A DNA stretch of 64,000 bases from Vibrio hannami (GCF_029589055.1 NZ_JARQZP010000003.1:744001-808000), one strand, 5' to 3'. Positions 37,876 through 47,051 are shown, counted from the stretch's first letter. The notes: a model not told the origin generated them from the letters alone. Program-made: numbers and translations.

Positions 37876-38753
37876 AACACTGCGTCTCGAGGGTTAACAT
37901 TGTCGACAGGAATAGAACTCAAACCATCCCAATGTTCAACTATTTTATATTTTTCATCGAACCGTAATAGGTCTGTTACGGCATATACACCATCATTGTC
38001 ACTCCATTTCGCATGAACAGCAGCAAAATCACCTGTTACAATTACCTTTGATATCTCGATATTAGCGTTATACCCATTTTTACGCATTGAGTTGATCATA
38101 TCTATGAGCGCTACCTTATCCGATTTTCCAGTAACGATACCACTTGGATTATGTTGGATAAAATTGTCTGCTACGTGTTTTTCAATTGCTTGAGTACTCA
38201 TTTTATCCCATGTTTCATAAAAGTAATCTAGTGCTATTGATCGAATTTTTTCCTTATCTAAACAAATCTCTAGATTTACATTAGGGCCAGATGTATATAT
38301 GGAAGCGTCAATGTTTTTATCGTATTCGGATATCACATCCCAATGTTCAGTTATCTTTCCATCATTAACCCGATACCAATCGAAACTTACTTCAACTGCT
38401 TCATTATCAATATAATCAACGCTCTGAGTTAATACAAAATCATTTTCCGCTAGTGCTCTAACTGTTTCCATTTGAAATGATGGGAGATCATTCTTCATAT
38501 ACTCAATTAAACTAACGATGTTTTCCACACCATCAGTAACCCCAGGCGAGTGCTGGATATAGCGCTTAGAACTAAAATATTCATAAACGTGTTCTGACTT
38601 TTTTTTGTTGAAACTTGTATCACTAGATTCAATTACAAGATTTATATTTTTTCTTAGATTTTTTGAATAATCATTGCAGTTAATTGCATAAGCACTACTA
38701 CAGAATCCCACTAAAGCAACCCCTACCAAAAAGAAGCTCTGTACATGTTTCAT
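37872..38753 (-). CDS. Secreted protein with two NTF2/SnoaL-like domains
   Basis: 293 aa with a signal peptide ending near residue 23 (CSSAYA). Two SnoaL-like repeats follow: the first with YFSSKRYIQHSPGVTDG and SFDWYRVNDGKITEHWDV, the second with HVADNFIQHNPSGIVTGKSD and KIVEHWDG. The repeated QHxP and EHWD motifs are typical of SnoaL-like cyclase folds. Exported, probably periplasmic. It is clearly related to the gene cut by the window end at 63308. GAGGAAA precedes the ATG. It is coupled to the LysR gene downstream. Confidence 0.82.
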   Translation of the reverse strand: MKHVQSFFLVGVALVGFCSSAYAINCNDYSKNLRKNINLVIESSDTSFNKKKSEHVYEYFSSKRYIQHSPGVTDGVENIVSLIEYMKNDLPSFQMETVRALAENDFVLTQSVDYIDNEAVEVSFDWYRVNDGKITEHWDVISEYDKNIDASIYTSGPNVNLEICLDKEKIRSIALDYFYETWDKMSTQAIEKHVADNFIQHNPSGIVTGKSDKVALIDMINSMRKNGYNANIEISKVIVTGDFAAVHAKWSDNDGVYAVTDLLRFDEKYKIVEHWDGLSSIPVDNVNPRDAVF

Positions 38754-38892
38754 TTTGTTTCCTCAACTATGTTTAGACTAAATGTTATTCTTATACATTC
38801 TTTGATCTATTGGTATTAACAATGTCGCTGAACGGCATTTCATTTCTGAAACGCATAAGCACTAGTTTTCTTGCGCCTTCAAATGAGAGCAG

Positions 38893-39198
38893 TCAAAAAC
38901 ACAACATATTTCGAATTGATTCGTATGTAATTTCAATATCTTCGTTAGAACCTCTTAAAATAATTTCAAGCGGTGATCTTCCTTTAAAGTAAGATTGGTT
39001 GCTAGGATTAGACATAAATCTACGTATAGATTTTTCGTCTTCAAAAAGTAACTTTAAGCACTCATGAATTGAACAAATGTTTCTTTGATTTTGCTCTATA
39101 TGATTGCCTTTATCATACTCAAGAACTGCATTTAACTGTGCTGTACTTGCACCCCACATCAACAAAATTTGTTCTACTTTTTTCTCGCTTAGTTGCAT
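38893..39198 (-). CDS. Xre/MbcA/ParS-type antitoxin-like protein (orphan)
   Basis: 101 aa. The C-terminal part (IHECLKLLFEDEKSIRRFMS, then GRSPLEIILRGSNEDI and YESIRNML) resembles the toxin-binding domain of MbcA/ParS/Xre antitoxins (DUF2384): helix, residues like F..G.SPLE.I..G, helix. A RES-domain toxin gene would be expected next to it, and none is present. It could be an orphan antitoxin or a regulator that kept the fold. Confidence 0.55.
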   Translation of the reverse strand: MQLSEKKVEQILLMWGASTAQLNAVLEYDKGNHIEQNQRNICSIHECLKLLFEDEKSIRRFMSNPSNQSYFKGRSPLEIILRGSNEDIEITYESIRNMLCF

Positions 39199-39337
39199 AA
39201 TTAAACCCTTTCTCGGTATATCCTAAAGAATATAAAACCATCTCAACAAAAAATGGGCTTTAGGACTGGTGGTTCTAGTCCCTTCATAAGGCTTATTTAT
39301 CCCACAAGTTAATTTAAACGCGTTTAAGTTAATAGAT

Positions 39338-40258
39338 TCATAACTTCACTTTGTGTAAACCAGCATTATCCCTGCCACCAAACATCAAACCACCATCATT
39401 AGTGATATAAAAGGTCCCCGTTTCTTTTCTACTCATCTGGATAGCGGTATTACCATCAATACCATGCTCAAATACTGTAGATTTCTCTTTGTCAGCAGTC
39501 AGTTTTATGATCTCGTGATGATGAGTGGTAATAAACCAGGTACCGTCACCATCGATGATAAAATCATCCGCCTGAATACCGGATTCCACGATTTCGGTAG
39601 AAACGGCTTTCTGGTCCTGCAGGCTTATTTTACCTAGTATCCGTTTGGCTGAGTTAGTGAAGTAGAGCGCTCCCTTATATAGTTGGATACCATTGATGCC
39701 GGGTAAGCCTGGGCGCTCTGCCTCCGGCTGGAAAATTGCGTCATCTAACCAAATCGACAGCTCGGTAGTACTCATATCAAACTGGTAGATTTTTCCATTC
39801 AAAGCATCAGCAATCAGGTACTTTTTGTTACCAAGATAGGCCATACCATTTAAGAAAGCCGGTGACTTGATACCCAGTAGTCTGGTCAGTTCCCCAGTTT
39901 TATTAACTTTGTACAAGGCCATACTCTTGAGAAAGCTTTTACCTTCTAGTATGGACCTTTCGTGTACCGATAGCAGACCTTCCCCATCCTCATCAAAACG
40001 GATTGAAACGGGATGACCGTCTACTTTAGACCATAGTGTTGCCTGACCATCTTCATGATATTTATAAAGTGACATTCCAGTGTAATCAGTCGCAACCAGC
40101 TCTTCCTTGTTTTGAAACGTCAGGTTCTCAAAAAAGTGACCTGCAGGTAATGAAATGACAGACTCAATCATTGTTTCAGCAGACTGGGCTTTGGCTTCTG
40201 ACACATTTGTGAATACCAAAACGGATAGTGCTAATGTGGTTAATGTGTGCTTAAACAT
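39338..40258 (-). CDS. Secreted SMP-30/gluconolactonase-like protein, copy 2
   Basis: 306 aa, same length as the copy at 5969 and identical over roughly the first 95 residues, including the signal peptide. Differences cluster in the second half (for example STTELSIWLDDAIFQPEAER against TNQLTTWLDNAILQPMQDR-type sequence). Propeller blocks NGMAYLGNKKYLIADALNG and DDFIIDGDGTWFITTHH are kept. Divergent from the LysR gene at 40357, as in copy 1. It may have acquired a different substrate preference. Confidence 0.75.
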   Translation of the reverse strand: MFKHTLTTLALSVLVFTNVSEAKAQSAETMIESVISLPAGHFFENLTFQNKEELVATDYTGMSLYKYHEDGQATLWSKVDGHPVSIRFDEDGEGLLSVHERSILEGKSFLKSMALYKVNKTGELTRLLGIKSPAFLNGMAYLGNKKYLIADALNGKIYQFDMSTTELSIWLDDAIFQPEAERPGLPGINGIQLYKGALYFTNSAKRILGKISLQDQKAVSTEIVESGIQADDFIIDGDGTWFITTHHHEIIKLTADKEKSTVFEHGIDGNTAIQMSRKETGTFYITNDGGLMFGGRDNAGLHKVKL

Positions 40259-40356
40259 AAAAATCTCTCGCTCTCTGTTGTGTTGCAGAGAATAATAAGC
40301 TAAGTTTTATTAACCATCTATAAACCATGAATAACACTAGTGTTAACCTAAAGTTT

Positions 40357-41256
40357 ATGAAGTCACTTCCAAGCCAGCTTCCCATTTTTATTGAGGTTGC
40401 TAAAGAGCAAAGCTTTTCTGCTGCGGCAAGAAATCTTGGGATATCCACTCCCGCCGTGAGCAAAGCCATCAACAAACTGGAAGACCAGTGGAAACTTAAA
40501 TTGTTCCATCGCTCTTCACACTCGTTAAGCCTGACCTCTGTAGGACAAACGTTATTCACTGATCTGCAGCCTGCTGTAGAAGGGATATTTTCCGCTATTG
40601 CTTCCAGTCAGGAAGTGAACAACGAGCTTTCAGGTATTGTTAAGATCAACCTGCCCGGAACCTCTCTTGGTGTCGATGTCATATTGCCCCATTTAATGGC
40701 ATTTTCTGAGCTAAACCCTAACGTCGAATTTGATCTTCATTTTAGTGATGCGAGTGTGGATTTAGTGGCAAACGGCTTCGATCTTGGTATTGGTACCTAT
40801 ATCAACCAGGACTCCCGGTTAATCGCCCGTCGCCTCTTTTCCAGCAAAATTGGTCTGTATGCCTCAGCTCAGTATGCGGAGAAAAACGGATTACCAACAA
40901 CGCCAGTCGATCTGACGCGCCACCAATGTCTGCCTATTCGCTCAATAGAGCGAGGGAAAATACGCAGTGTTAACCTCTATGATGACGACCAGGAGCTTAT
41001 ATTCACTCCACAGGGTAAGGTAACAGTAGATAGTTTTATTGCCGCCAAAGGCATGCTATGTGCTCACTGGGGAATCGTTGGCTTAGGCGAATGGATGATA
41101 AGAAGTGAGTTGGAAGCTGAAAGCGTAGTCCCGGTTCTGCAGAAATACTGGGGGCCTTCTATCCCCGTATATCTATACTTCTCTTCTCGAGACTATATCC
41201 CGCAAAGTGTCAGAGCATTGATAGACTATTTATCCGATATAGATTTTTCTAACTAA
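40357..41256 (+). CDS. LysR-family transcriptional regulator, cassette copy 2
   Basis: 299 aa from the ATG at 40357, aligned with the copy-1 start; an ATG at 40327 adds ten residues. Identical to the 6989 protein for most of residues 1-185, then diverging in the effector domain (IRSVNLYDDDQELIFTPQGK against IRGVELYDGDQEFLFTPQGK). This suggests that the two share DNA sites and differ in ligand response. Divergent from its SMP-30-like gene. Confidence 0.9.
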   Translation: MKSLPSQLPIFIEVAKEQSFSAAARNLGISTPAVSKAINKLEDQWKLKLFHRSSHSLSLTSVGQTLFTDLQPAVEGIFSAIASSQEVNNELSGIVKINLPGTSLGVDVILPHLMAFSELNPNVEFDLHFSDASVDLVANGFDLGIGTYINQDSRLIARRLFSSKIGLYASAQYAEKNGLPTTPVDLTRHQCLPIRSIERGKIRSVNLYDDDQELIFTPQGKVTVDSFIAAKGMLCAHWGIVGLGEWMIRSELEAESVVPVLQKYWGPSIPVYLYFSSRDYIPQSVRALIDYLSDIDFSN

Positions 41257-41293
41257 TAACAAAACATAGCAAATGTATACTGGTTTGCGCTTC

Positions 41294-41686
41294 TTACACG
41301 TTAAAACCACATTCCTGTAGCCAGCACAACGCTTCCCTTTCCGCTTCAAACTGTTTTCGGCAAAGTTTGGGGTTTTCAGCTATGACCATTTTATCAAGTT
41401 GAAACTTCAGGATTTCTTTGCCAAATACCTGAGCAACGTGAACACCACCATGAGCAACACCCCAATCCACTAACTCCTCAATAACCGGCTCTATTTCCGG
41501 AGTTCCCATCTCCCATCTATCCAGATAGACAACATGAGCCCACTTATCGGGCAGGTCACTATCCACCAGCCTTTTAAACTCCTTAACATAATGAATTGCG
41601 GTTTCTTCATTCCACGCTCCGCTTAATCGGGCGTACAGAATATCCTTGGTTACCCATATTTCGAACTCGCCGTGCTCTTTAAACAT
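41294..41686 (-). CDS. STAS/SpoIIAA-like small protein, cassette copy 2
   Basis: 130 aa, same length as the copy at 7930 and about 85 percent alike by eye (FEIWVTKDILYARLSGAWNE, WAHVVYLDRWEMGTPEIEPV). The gene keeps its place and orientation between the LysR and flavodoxin-NTF2 genes. Unknown function; conservation in both copies argues that it is used. Fold call is tentative. Confidence 0.7.
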   Translation of the reverse strand: MFKEHGEFEIWVTKDILYARLSGAWNEETAIHYVKEFKRLVDSDLPDKWAHVVYLDRWEMGTPEIEPVIEELVDWGVAHGGVHVAQVFGKEILKFQLDKMVIAENPKLCRKQFEAEREALCWLQECGFNV

Positions 41687-41783
41687 CTCTCTATCTTGAC
41701 TCCCTCGCTCTTCATATCTCTAGTATATGAAGTAAAAACATCACACATAGATTAAAAAAACATACCTGTTTTCATTAACCAAT

Positions 41784-41801
41784 GGTTAAAGTCAACTTAA
41801 C
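41784..41801. promoter_or_regulatory. Candidate LysR operator (GGTTAA-N7-TTAAC)
   Basis: GTTAA-N7-TTAAC about 80 bp before the flavodoxin-NTF2 start, overlapping an AACCAATGGTT palindrome at 41778-41788. It matches the copy-1 site at 8414. Confidence 0.5.
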
Positions 41802-41880
41802 TTATCAGAATCTACCAAGGTCATCCACGCCAGGTACTATAAGGAGAACTAACAAACGAAATTAACTCAGGTAATAAGTT

Positions 41881-42831
41881 ATGAAAAAAGCCACAATTAT
41901 CCTGGCGCATCCGAATATGGATGCCTCATTAGCCAATAAATCCATTGTCGACGTAGTAAAAGAAAAAGCAGCAGATGTAGAAATCAGAGACATCTATTCT
42001 CTGTATCCGGACTTTAAGATCGATGTAGAAAGTGAGCAGGCTGCACTAGAGCAGTCGGATGTCATTGTTTTTCAGTTCCCGTGGTTCTGGTACAGCGCAC
42101 CATCACTGCTTAAAGAGTACATTGATGCCGTATTCGCTTTCAATTGGGCATATGGTCCGCTAGGTGACAAACTGGAAGGAAAGCAGTTCATTATTTCAAC
42201 TACCGTTGGTGCCGCTGAGGAATTCTACCAACCTGGTGGAGGCAACAATTTCTATATGTCGCAGCTACTCTACCCGTTTGAGCAGACCGCACTAAAAACC
42301 CGTATGCGCTGGCAAAAACCTGTCCTGGCCTATGGTTCAGTTTATATTCCTGATATCTACCAGAGTAAGAAGATCGTCAAAAAACGTGCTCAGGGATATG
42401 GTGAAGAGCTGGTGGAACGTATTCAGTCTCTTACTCAGTTCTCAGAAGAGAAGCATATCAAAGAGTTTTTCATCAACGAATGGTTACCAGCATTTGATGA
42501 GCTGGAAGAAAATGGTTACTTTACGGCGCACTGCATTGCTGATACAGCTCTGAAAATAAACGATAAAGCTTATACCGGACATGAAGGCTTTATTGAGTGG
42601 ATGAACAGCTTCCGTGAACAATACCAGCCAAACTTAACGCATAACGTTGTGGAATTTAGCGTAACAAAAGCCGGCGCGAAAAATGAATTCCTGGTCAATA
42701 TGCATGTTGAAATTGATGGGCAAACTACCTCCGGAACTAACAAGGCTATCAGCGCACAAGTAAACTGCAAAGTAGCAATAGCGCCAAACAACACAGTACT
42801 GTTACTGACTGTGGACATCCAAACACAGTAA
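41881..42831 (+). CDS. Flavodoxin-fold oxidoreductase fused to NTF2-like domain, cassette copy 2
   Basis: 316 aa. Same two-domain layout as the protein at 8512, with FPWFWYSAPSLLKEY at about 66-80 and the NTF2-like domain from about 199. It has one extra residue near position 26 (VVKEKAADV against VVKKAADV); most other changes sit near the C-terminus. The divergent 105-1046 protein is a third member. A terminator follows immediately. Confidence 0.85.
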   Translation: MKKATIILAHPNMDASLANKSIVDVVKEKAADVEIRDIYSLYPDFKIDVESEQAALEQSDVIVFQFPWFWYSAPSLLKEYIDAVFAFNWAYGPLGDKLEGKQFIISTTVGAAEEFYQPGGGNNFYMSQLLYPFEQTALKTRMRWQKPVLAYGSVYIPDIYQSKKIVKKRAQGYGEELVERIQSLTQFSEEKHIKEFFINEWLPAFDELEENGYFTAHCIADTALKINDKAYTGHEGFIEWMNSFREQYQPNLTHNVVEFSVTKAGAKNEFLVNMHVEIDGQTTSGTNKAISAQVNCKVAIAPNNTVLLLTVDIQTQ

Positions 42832-42836
42832 TAAAA

Positions 42837-42864
42837 AATGGGTCCTCCGATGGACCCATTTTCT
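42837..42864 (+). terminator. Rho-independent terminator
   Basis: AATGGGTCC and GGACCCATT form a 9-bp perfect stem with a six-base loop, then TTCTCC. Confidence 0.8.
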
Positions 42865-43006
42865 CCTGAAACGTTCAAAAGTGATGTTGTAAACTAACGT
42901 ATTTCATATGCATAGTTAGCAATTACTCAAAAAAGCAAAAAAACAGTTTGTTACCACACAAACTAGCGGCGTAATCACTCAGTTGTATATGTTAAAGGTT
43001 CATAGA

Positions 43007-43213
43007 TTAGTAGTTATGAACCGCAGTCAAACCACCGTCAATGAGAATGTCCTGACCATTTACATAGCTAGCCTCATTTGATGCCAGAAAGTAAACCATG
43101 TCTGCAATCTCGCTTGATTTACCAAAGCGCTGCTGTAGTACCTGTACCTTTCTTGCTTTGGATTCTTCTTCGCTGAGAATCCCTTCGTTAAATTGCTCAG
43201 TATTAATATTGGA
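43007..43213 (-). pseudogene. SDR oxidoreductase C-terminal relic
   Basis: 69 codons ending in a TAA read NINTEQFNEGILSEEESKAR, then RFGKSSEIADMVYFLASNEA and SYVNGQDILIDGGLTAV. This is the C-terminal quarter of a classical short-chain dehydrogenase, which would normally follow a VNAIAPG segment. The relic is in frame right behind the stop codon of the ankyrin gene at 43214, so a deletion or fusion event joined them. Confidence 0.82.
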
Positions 43214-43651
43214 CTAAAGAGACTCCAAATAAGCTATGATTTCTTGTTTGTTTTCTGCTCTGGCTTTACCCAATGGTGTATTTCCATCCTGACCTTTAAT
43301 TGTGAGATCACCACCATTTGCTACCAATATTTTTAGCGCCGGCAGGTTGTTTGCCCAGACCGCATCATGTAATGGTGTATAGCCATTACTTGGGCCCACA
43401 GCGTTGACGTCAAATCCAGCATCAATCAGATGCTGTACAATTTTCACATTCTTTTGGAACATTGCAGCATGTAGGGCAGTACCACCATATGAATCCCGTG
43501 CGTCGGGGTCAGGATTTAATCTCAGTAATTCAATGACTTTTGCTTCATTGCCATGATATGCCGCTAAGTGAATCGTATCGATGCCCACAGCCTGATATGA
43601 AACAGTCAGAGCGGTTATCAAAATTACTGTTACCGCAACAAGTTTTTTCAT
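43214..43651 (-). CDS. Exported ankyrin-repeat protein
   Basis: 145 aa with a signal peptide (residues 1-23, VSYQAVG). Three to four ankyrin repeats follow: IHLAAYHGNEAKVIELL, TALHAAMFQKNVKIVQHLID, NGYTPLHDAVWANNLPALKI and NTPLGKARAENKQEIIAYL. It probably mediates protein contacts in the periplasm. It shares NGYTPLHDAVW with the larger ankyrin protein at 43992, so the two are paralogues. A fragment of an SDR gene is fused behind its stop. Confidence 0.85.
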   Translation of the reverse strand: MKKLVAVTVILITALTVSYQAVGIDTIHLAAYHGNEAKVIELLRLNPDPDARDSYGGTALHAAMFQKNVKIVQHLIDAGFDVNAVGPSNGYTPLHDAVWANNLPALKILVANGGDLTIKGQDGNTPLGKARAENKQEIIAYLESL

Positions 43652-43991
43652 TGTAAACCTCGTTACTAAAAAATGTTTGCTTCAAGTTCTGTCAATTTAT
43701 GCTGCTCACAGATACGTATCACTCGTAGCTCCTGGTGAACCATACCGTCGTAACTTTGGTTGTCTTTGAATTTAGCTTTCCAGTTAATGTTATAGAAACG
43801 TTCCAACCATTTTGTTGGTCGCGAGTTGCCTTCATAGCGACGGTGCTGTGTGCATTTCAAGCAATGTTATTCGTTACGCTTTTCATAATGTGCTACAGCA
43901 TCATAGGTGTTGCATAAAGTGTTGAGGCTCTCATCTACCTGAACATTTTATGACTAAGATTAGCACGCAAGTAACATAGCCGTTATGTCTG
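43652..43991. other. Gap between ankyrin genes
   Basis: 340 bp. A minus-strand frame of 64 codons (43666-43860, ...WLERFYNINWKAKFKDNQSY...) has no recognisable relative and no clear ribosome-binding site. I leave it uncalled; it may be a remnant. Confidence 0.3.
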
Positions 43992-44948
43992 CTAATCACC
44001 GGATGAAGTCTCTAGTAATTTGATAATTGATTGATAGTGATATTCTTTTGCAAGATCTAGAGGTGTTTTACCATCGTAGCCTCGTAGATCGGTTCTTGCT
44101 CCAGCGGCTATGAGTTTTTCTACTGCCAATTTGTGACCATGCCAAACTGCGTCATGCAGCGGTGTATAACCATTGTTTGGCCCTTGCGCATTCAGTGCTT
44201 CGCAAAAGCCTGAATATTCAGATAAGATCTCTATAATTTGGGCATGCCCGTTATAAGCGGCTTTGTGTAATGGAATCGCTTTCATGTAATGATCAGGGAT
44301 AGTCTGATCGCCACCTAGTTTCATTAGTGTGTCTAATGTCATGTTAAGCCCATCACGTGCAGCCACCATCACAGCCGTATGCTCGTCATTACCCGAACAA
44401 GTTACATCAGATGGCTGATTAATCGATTCAAAAACGGCCATAGAAGCAATTTGGGATGCTTTTTCTTTATCATTTAATGCTTCATCTGCTGTGATTGAAA
44501 ATGCTCTTAACATGCCTTGCTTCGCTTCTAGTCTCTTTCGGTATTCAGCAAAATAGCCGTTTATCTCTTCGACTTGCTCTTGAGCGTATACATCGTCTTC
44601 AGAAGCACCGAAATCTACCAACTGCTCTGCTTTTAAGCCAAAGGTAGAGACAATCTCTGTGTTGATATCTTGTTGCTTTAGTAGCTCCCGAACCATCTCA
44701 GGTTTACGATGCCATACAGCAATCATTAGCGGCGTTGCACCATGTTTTGGTGTTTGTAGGTTCACAAAAGCTCCACCTTCAATAAGGCGCAGCAACCATC
44801 GTGTTGAGCTTTGTTGCGCAGCAATATGCAATGGTGAGTTGCCCATAACAGGATCAAGCTGGTTACAATCTGCATTACCTGCGATTGCCTTATCAAATTC
44901 TTTATAATCGTTTTCGATAATCAGTGTATGTAAGCGGGGTAACATCAT
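43992..44948 (-). CDS. Cytoplasmic ankyrin-repeat protein
   Basis: 318 aa from the ATG at 44948 (a TTG two codons upstream is less likely). Two N-terminal ankyrin repeats (NSPLHIAAQQSSTRWLLRLI, HGATPLMIAVWHRKPEMVRE), a helical linker of about 90 residues, then repeats at the C-terminus (HTAVMVAARDGLNMTLDTLM, AIPLHKAAYNGHAQIIEIL, NGYTPLHDAVWHGHKLAVEK, GKTPLDLAKEYH). No signal peptide. A protein-interaction scaffold; partner unknown. Divergent from the LysR gene at 45059. Confidence 0.85.
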   Translation of the reverse strand: MMLPRLHTLIIENDYKEFDKAIAGNADCNQLDPVMGNSPLHIAAQQSSTRWLLRLIEGGAFVNLQTPKHGATPLMIAVWHRKPEMVRELLKQQDINTEIVSTFGLKAEQLVDFGASEDDVYAQEQVEEINGYFAEYRKRLEAKQGMLRAFSITADEALNDKEKASQIASMAVFESINQPSDVTCSGNDEHTAVMVAARDGLNMTLDTLMKLGGDQTIPDHYMKAIPLHKAAYNGHAQIIEILSEYSGFCEALNAQGPNNGYTPLHDAVWHGHKLAVEKLIAAGARTDLRGYDGKTPLDLAKEYHYQSIIKLLETSSGD

Positions 44949-45058
44949 TGTCAAATTACTCTTCGTTTGTTTTGTACTCTAAAGATGGCAGTAGTATTGA
45001 CCAAAACACCAATAACTTGTAGTGTGAATTAAATTACTTCTAAGATAACCATTAGTTA

Positions 45059-45964
45059 ATGAAATCATTCCCTTCACAGTTGCCTGTATTTATTCAAGTC
45101 GCTAAATTTGGTAGTTTCGCTAAAACTGCAAGAGAGTTAGGTATTTCTGCACCGGCGGTAAGCAAAGCCATTGCCAAGTTAGAGCAAGAGTGGCAAACCA
45201 AGCTGTTTTTCAGATCGTCGCATTCACTTAGCCTCACCCCTGTTGGTGAGAAGCTATACAAGAAACTAACGCCTTCAGTGGAGTCCATCCAAGGTCAGAT
45301 TGAACAACTAACGGACGATAGCCAAAAGGTATCTGGCCGAATAAAAGTTAATCTTCCCGCCAGCTCTATCGGGCAAGATATTGTTTTGCCGCATATTGTA
45401 AATTTCATGAGTCTCTACCCAGAAGTAGATTGTGACTTAAGCTTTGATGACAGGACGGTGGGCTTGATAGAGAACGGTTTTGATTTAGGTATTGGCGCAT
45501 CAATAAACGAAGACTCTCGCTTGGTTGGCCGCCCTTTATTTTCCACGTCAGTTGGACTCTATGCCTCTTCCGGTTACCTCGCTCGACATGGAGAGCCTCA
45601 AACAATTGCAGAGCTAAGCCAGCATATTTGCCTACCTGTGCGCTCTCTTACTACAGGTCGTACGCATAAATGGCGTTTAAACGACAAAGGCAACACATTG
45701 ATGTATGAGCCAGAAGGCTCGCTTACTGTAAATAATTTTGGAGCCGCCAAGGAGGCAACATTGCTTGGAGCTGGTATCTCTTGCTTAGGGGATTGGATGT
45801 TTAAACAGGAATTAAGAGAAAAGCGTGTAATACCCGTTTTAGAACAATGTTGCGGGGAGCGTATCCCAATCTGGCTGTATTACTCTTCTCGGGAGTATTT
45901 ACCAGCGAGGGTGAAGTTATTAATTTCCTATCTGATAGAACATATAAACGATCAAACAATATAA
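45059..45964 (+). CDS. LysR-family transcriptional regulator (QLPIF group)
   Basis: 301 aa, opening MKSFPSQLPVFIQVAKFGSF. Helix-turn-helix KTARELGISAPAVSKAIAKL, then LFFRSSHSLSLTPVGE. The C-terminus has RIPIWLYYSSREYLP, the group signature. It is divergent from the ankyrin gene at 43992 with 110 bp between starts. It is followed by a broken SMP-30-like gene on the other strand. It probably once controlled such a gene, or now controls the ankyrin gene. Confidence 0.88.
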   Translation: MKSFPSQLPVFIQVAKFGSFAKTARELGISAPAVSKAIAKLEQEWQTKLFFRSSHSLSLTPVGEKLYKKLTPSVESIQGQIEQLTDDSQKVSGRIKVNLPASSIGQDIVLPHIVNFMSLYPEVDCDLSFDDRTVGLIENGFDLGIGASINEDSRLVGRPLFSTSVGLYASSGYLARHGEPQTIAELSQHICLPVRSLTTGRTHKWRLNDKGNTLMYEPEGSLTVNNFGAAKEATLLGAGISCLGDWMFKQELREKRVIPVLEQCCGERIPIWLYYSSREYLPARVKLLISYLIEHINDQTI

Positions 45965-46004
45965 TTTCTTGATCATCATAGCTTTGTACCCAGCTTTCTC
46001 AAAC

Positions 46005-46379
46005 GTGGCGAGACTGAGTCCACCTGAGACATTCACCTTATATAGCGCGATGCCACTACTAAAATTGTCACAGTCCCTGATTGAAAGGTAATGAACTATC
46101 TATAATCCATTACCTTTTTTATCGAAACGAATAGAAACAGGATGTCCTTTCACCTTTGACAATAATTAGACTCACCATTTTCATTGTACTTGTATAACGA
46201 CATACCCGTATAATCCGTCGCGATAAATTCATTGCCAATCAGGTATATCAAGTTTTCTGAAAATGGCCGGGCGAAAACGCAATTAATGATTCGACCATAG
46301 GTTCCACAGCTTTTGCATAACCAGCTGAACTTACAGCGGCTAGTAGGAGTGCCATTTTTGATAAATAGCGAAGTTTCAT
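46005..46379 (-). pseudogene. SMP-30-like gene, third copy, heavily degraded
   Basis: Minus-strand pieces in changing frames match the proteins at 5969 and 39338: a signal peptide plus PMVESLIAFSPGHF, then NEFIATDYTGMSLYKYNENG, KGHPVSIRFDKKGNG and SSGIALYKVNVSGGL. Several frameshifts and stops separate the pieces, and the C-terminal half is missing. It starts four bases after the quinone reductase stop at 46383, so it was the second gene of that operon. Confidence 0.8.
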
Positions 46380-46382
46380 ACG

Positions 46383-47051
46383 TTAGTACTCACCAATTTC
46401 AATAACTTTTTCTTTTTCAATATTTTCTAGTCGTTTCGCGTATCGTTTAAGCTCCTCTATCCGCGCTTCTTCACCGATACGTGCTGGGCTATAAACAACA
46501 TGCGGTTCTAATACATCAAAGCCAGGGAACTGCAGCATGCCTCGTTGAATAGGCTTCAACACACCTTTTAAGTCACCATTTAGACCCTCTGGTTGAAACA
46601 TCTCTTCAGAGGCTCCACAAGTAAGGGAAAGCAATGCTTTCTTTCCTTTAAATGCTCCTTGGTAATATCCTCGTCCACCACCGTAGACGCGTTTCATCGC
46701 AAACACACGATCCACCCAGCCTTTGAGGGTGGCAGGCAAGCTAAACCACCAAAGAGGGAACTGCCAGATCATAAGATCACACCACTCTACCTTTTGCAGC
46801 TCAGCTTCAACCTCACTCGAAAACGTATTGTTTTCAGTTGCGTAGATCTCTTCTATTTGCTGCTTAAAATAATCAGGATCATTCGTTGAGTCGAAATTGT
46901 GACGACCTGATACCGGGTTGAAGTTCATTTCATGCAAATTTGAAACTCTGACCTCATGGCCACCTTCTTCAAGCGTTTCCTGTGCTTGGCGCAACATTGC
47001 GCCGTTAAAACTTTTTGGCTCTGGGTGCCAGTAGACTATAAGAATTTTCAT
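46383..47051 (-). CDS. NAD(P)H:quinone oxidoreductase (MdaB/NQO1-like flavodoxin fold)
   Basis: 222 aa from the ATG at 47051, which has GGAGGG ahead; an upstream start at 47096 is unlikely. MKILIVYWHPEPKSFNGAML is the flavin-phosphate loop, and FPLWWFSLPATLKGWVDRVF the conserved W/P motif; GGGRGYYQGAFKGKKALLSL follows. Family reaction: two-electron quinone reduction with NAD(P)H and FAD/FMN. There is no NTF2 extension, unlike the fused proteins. Divergent from the LysR gene at 47143, its likely regulator. Confidence 0.88.
   Translation of the reverse strand: MKILIVYWHPEPKSFNGAMLRQAQETLEEGGHEVRVSNLHEMNFNPVSGRHNFDSTNDPDYFKQQIEEIYATENNTFSSEVEAELQKVEWCDLMIWQFPLWWFSLPATLKGWVDRVFAMKRVYGGGRGYYQGAFKGKKALLSLTCGASEEMFQPEGLNGDLKGVLKPIQRGMLQFPGFDVLEPHVVYSPARIGEEARIEELKRYAKRLENIEKEKVIEIGEY

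Larger units (their letters stand above)
39338..42831. repeat. Duplicated four-gene cassette, copy 2
   Basis: Same gene order, orientations and spacing as 5969-9459. Identity is patchy: nearly exact in the first half of the SMP-30 and LysR genes and in most of the flavodoxin-NTF2 gene, and lower elsewhere. Confidence 0.9.

Noticed and set aside
43735..43917. 60-codon plus-strand frame resembling a small membrane protein
   Set aside because: No ribosome-binding site or recognised family; likely chance in an AT-rich gap.
43652..43991. Integron attC (VCR-like) site in the ankyrin gap
   Set aside because: I looked for the paired core sites and imperfect dyad of attC elements and did not find a convincing set.
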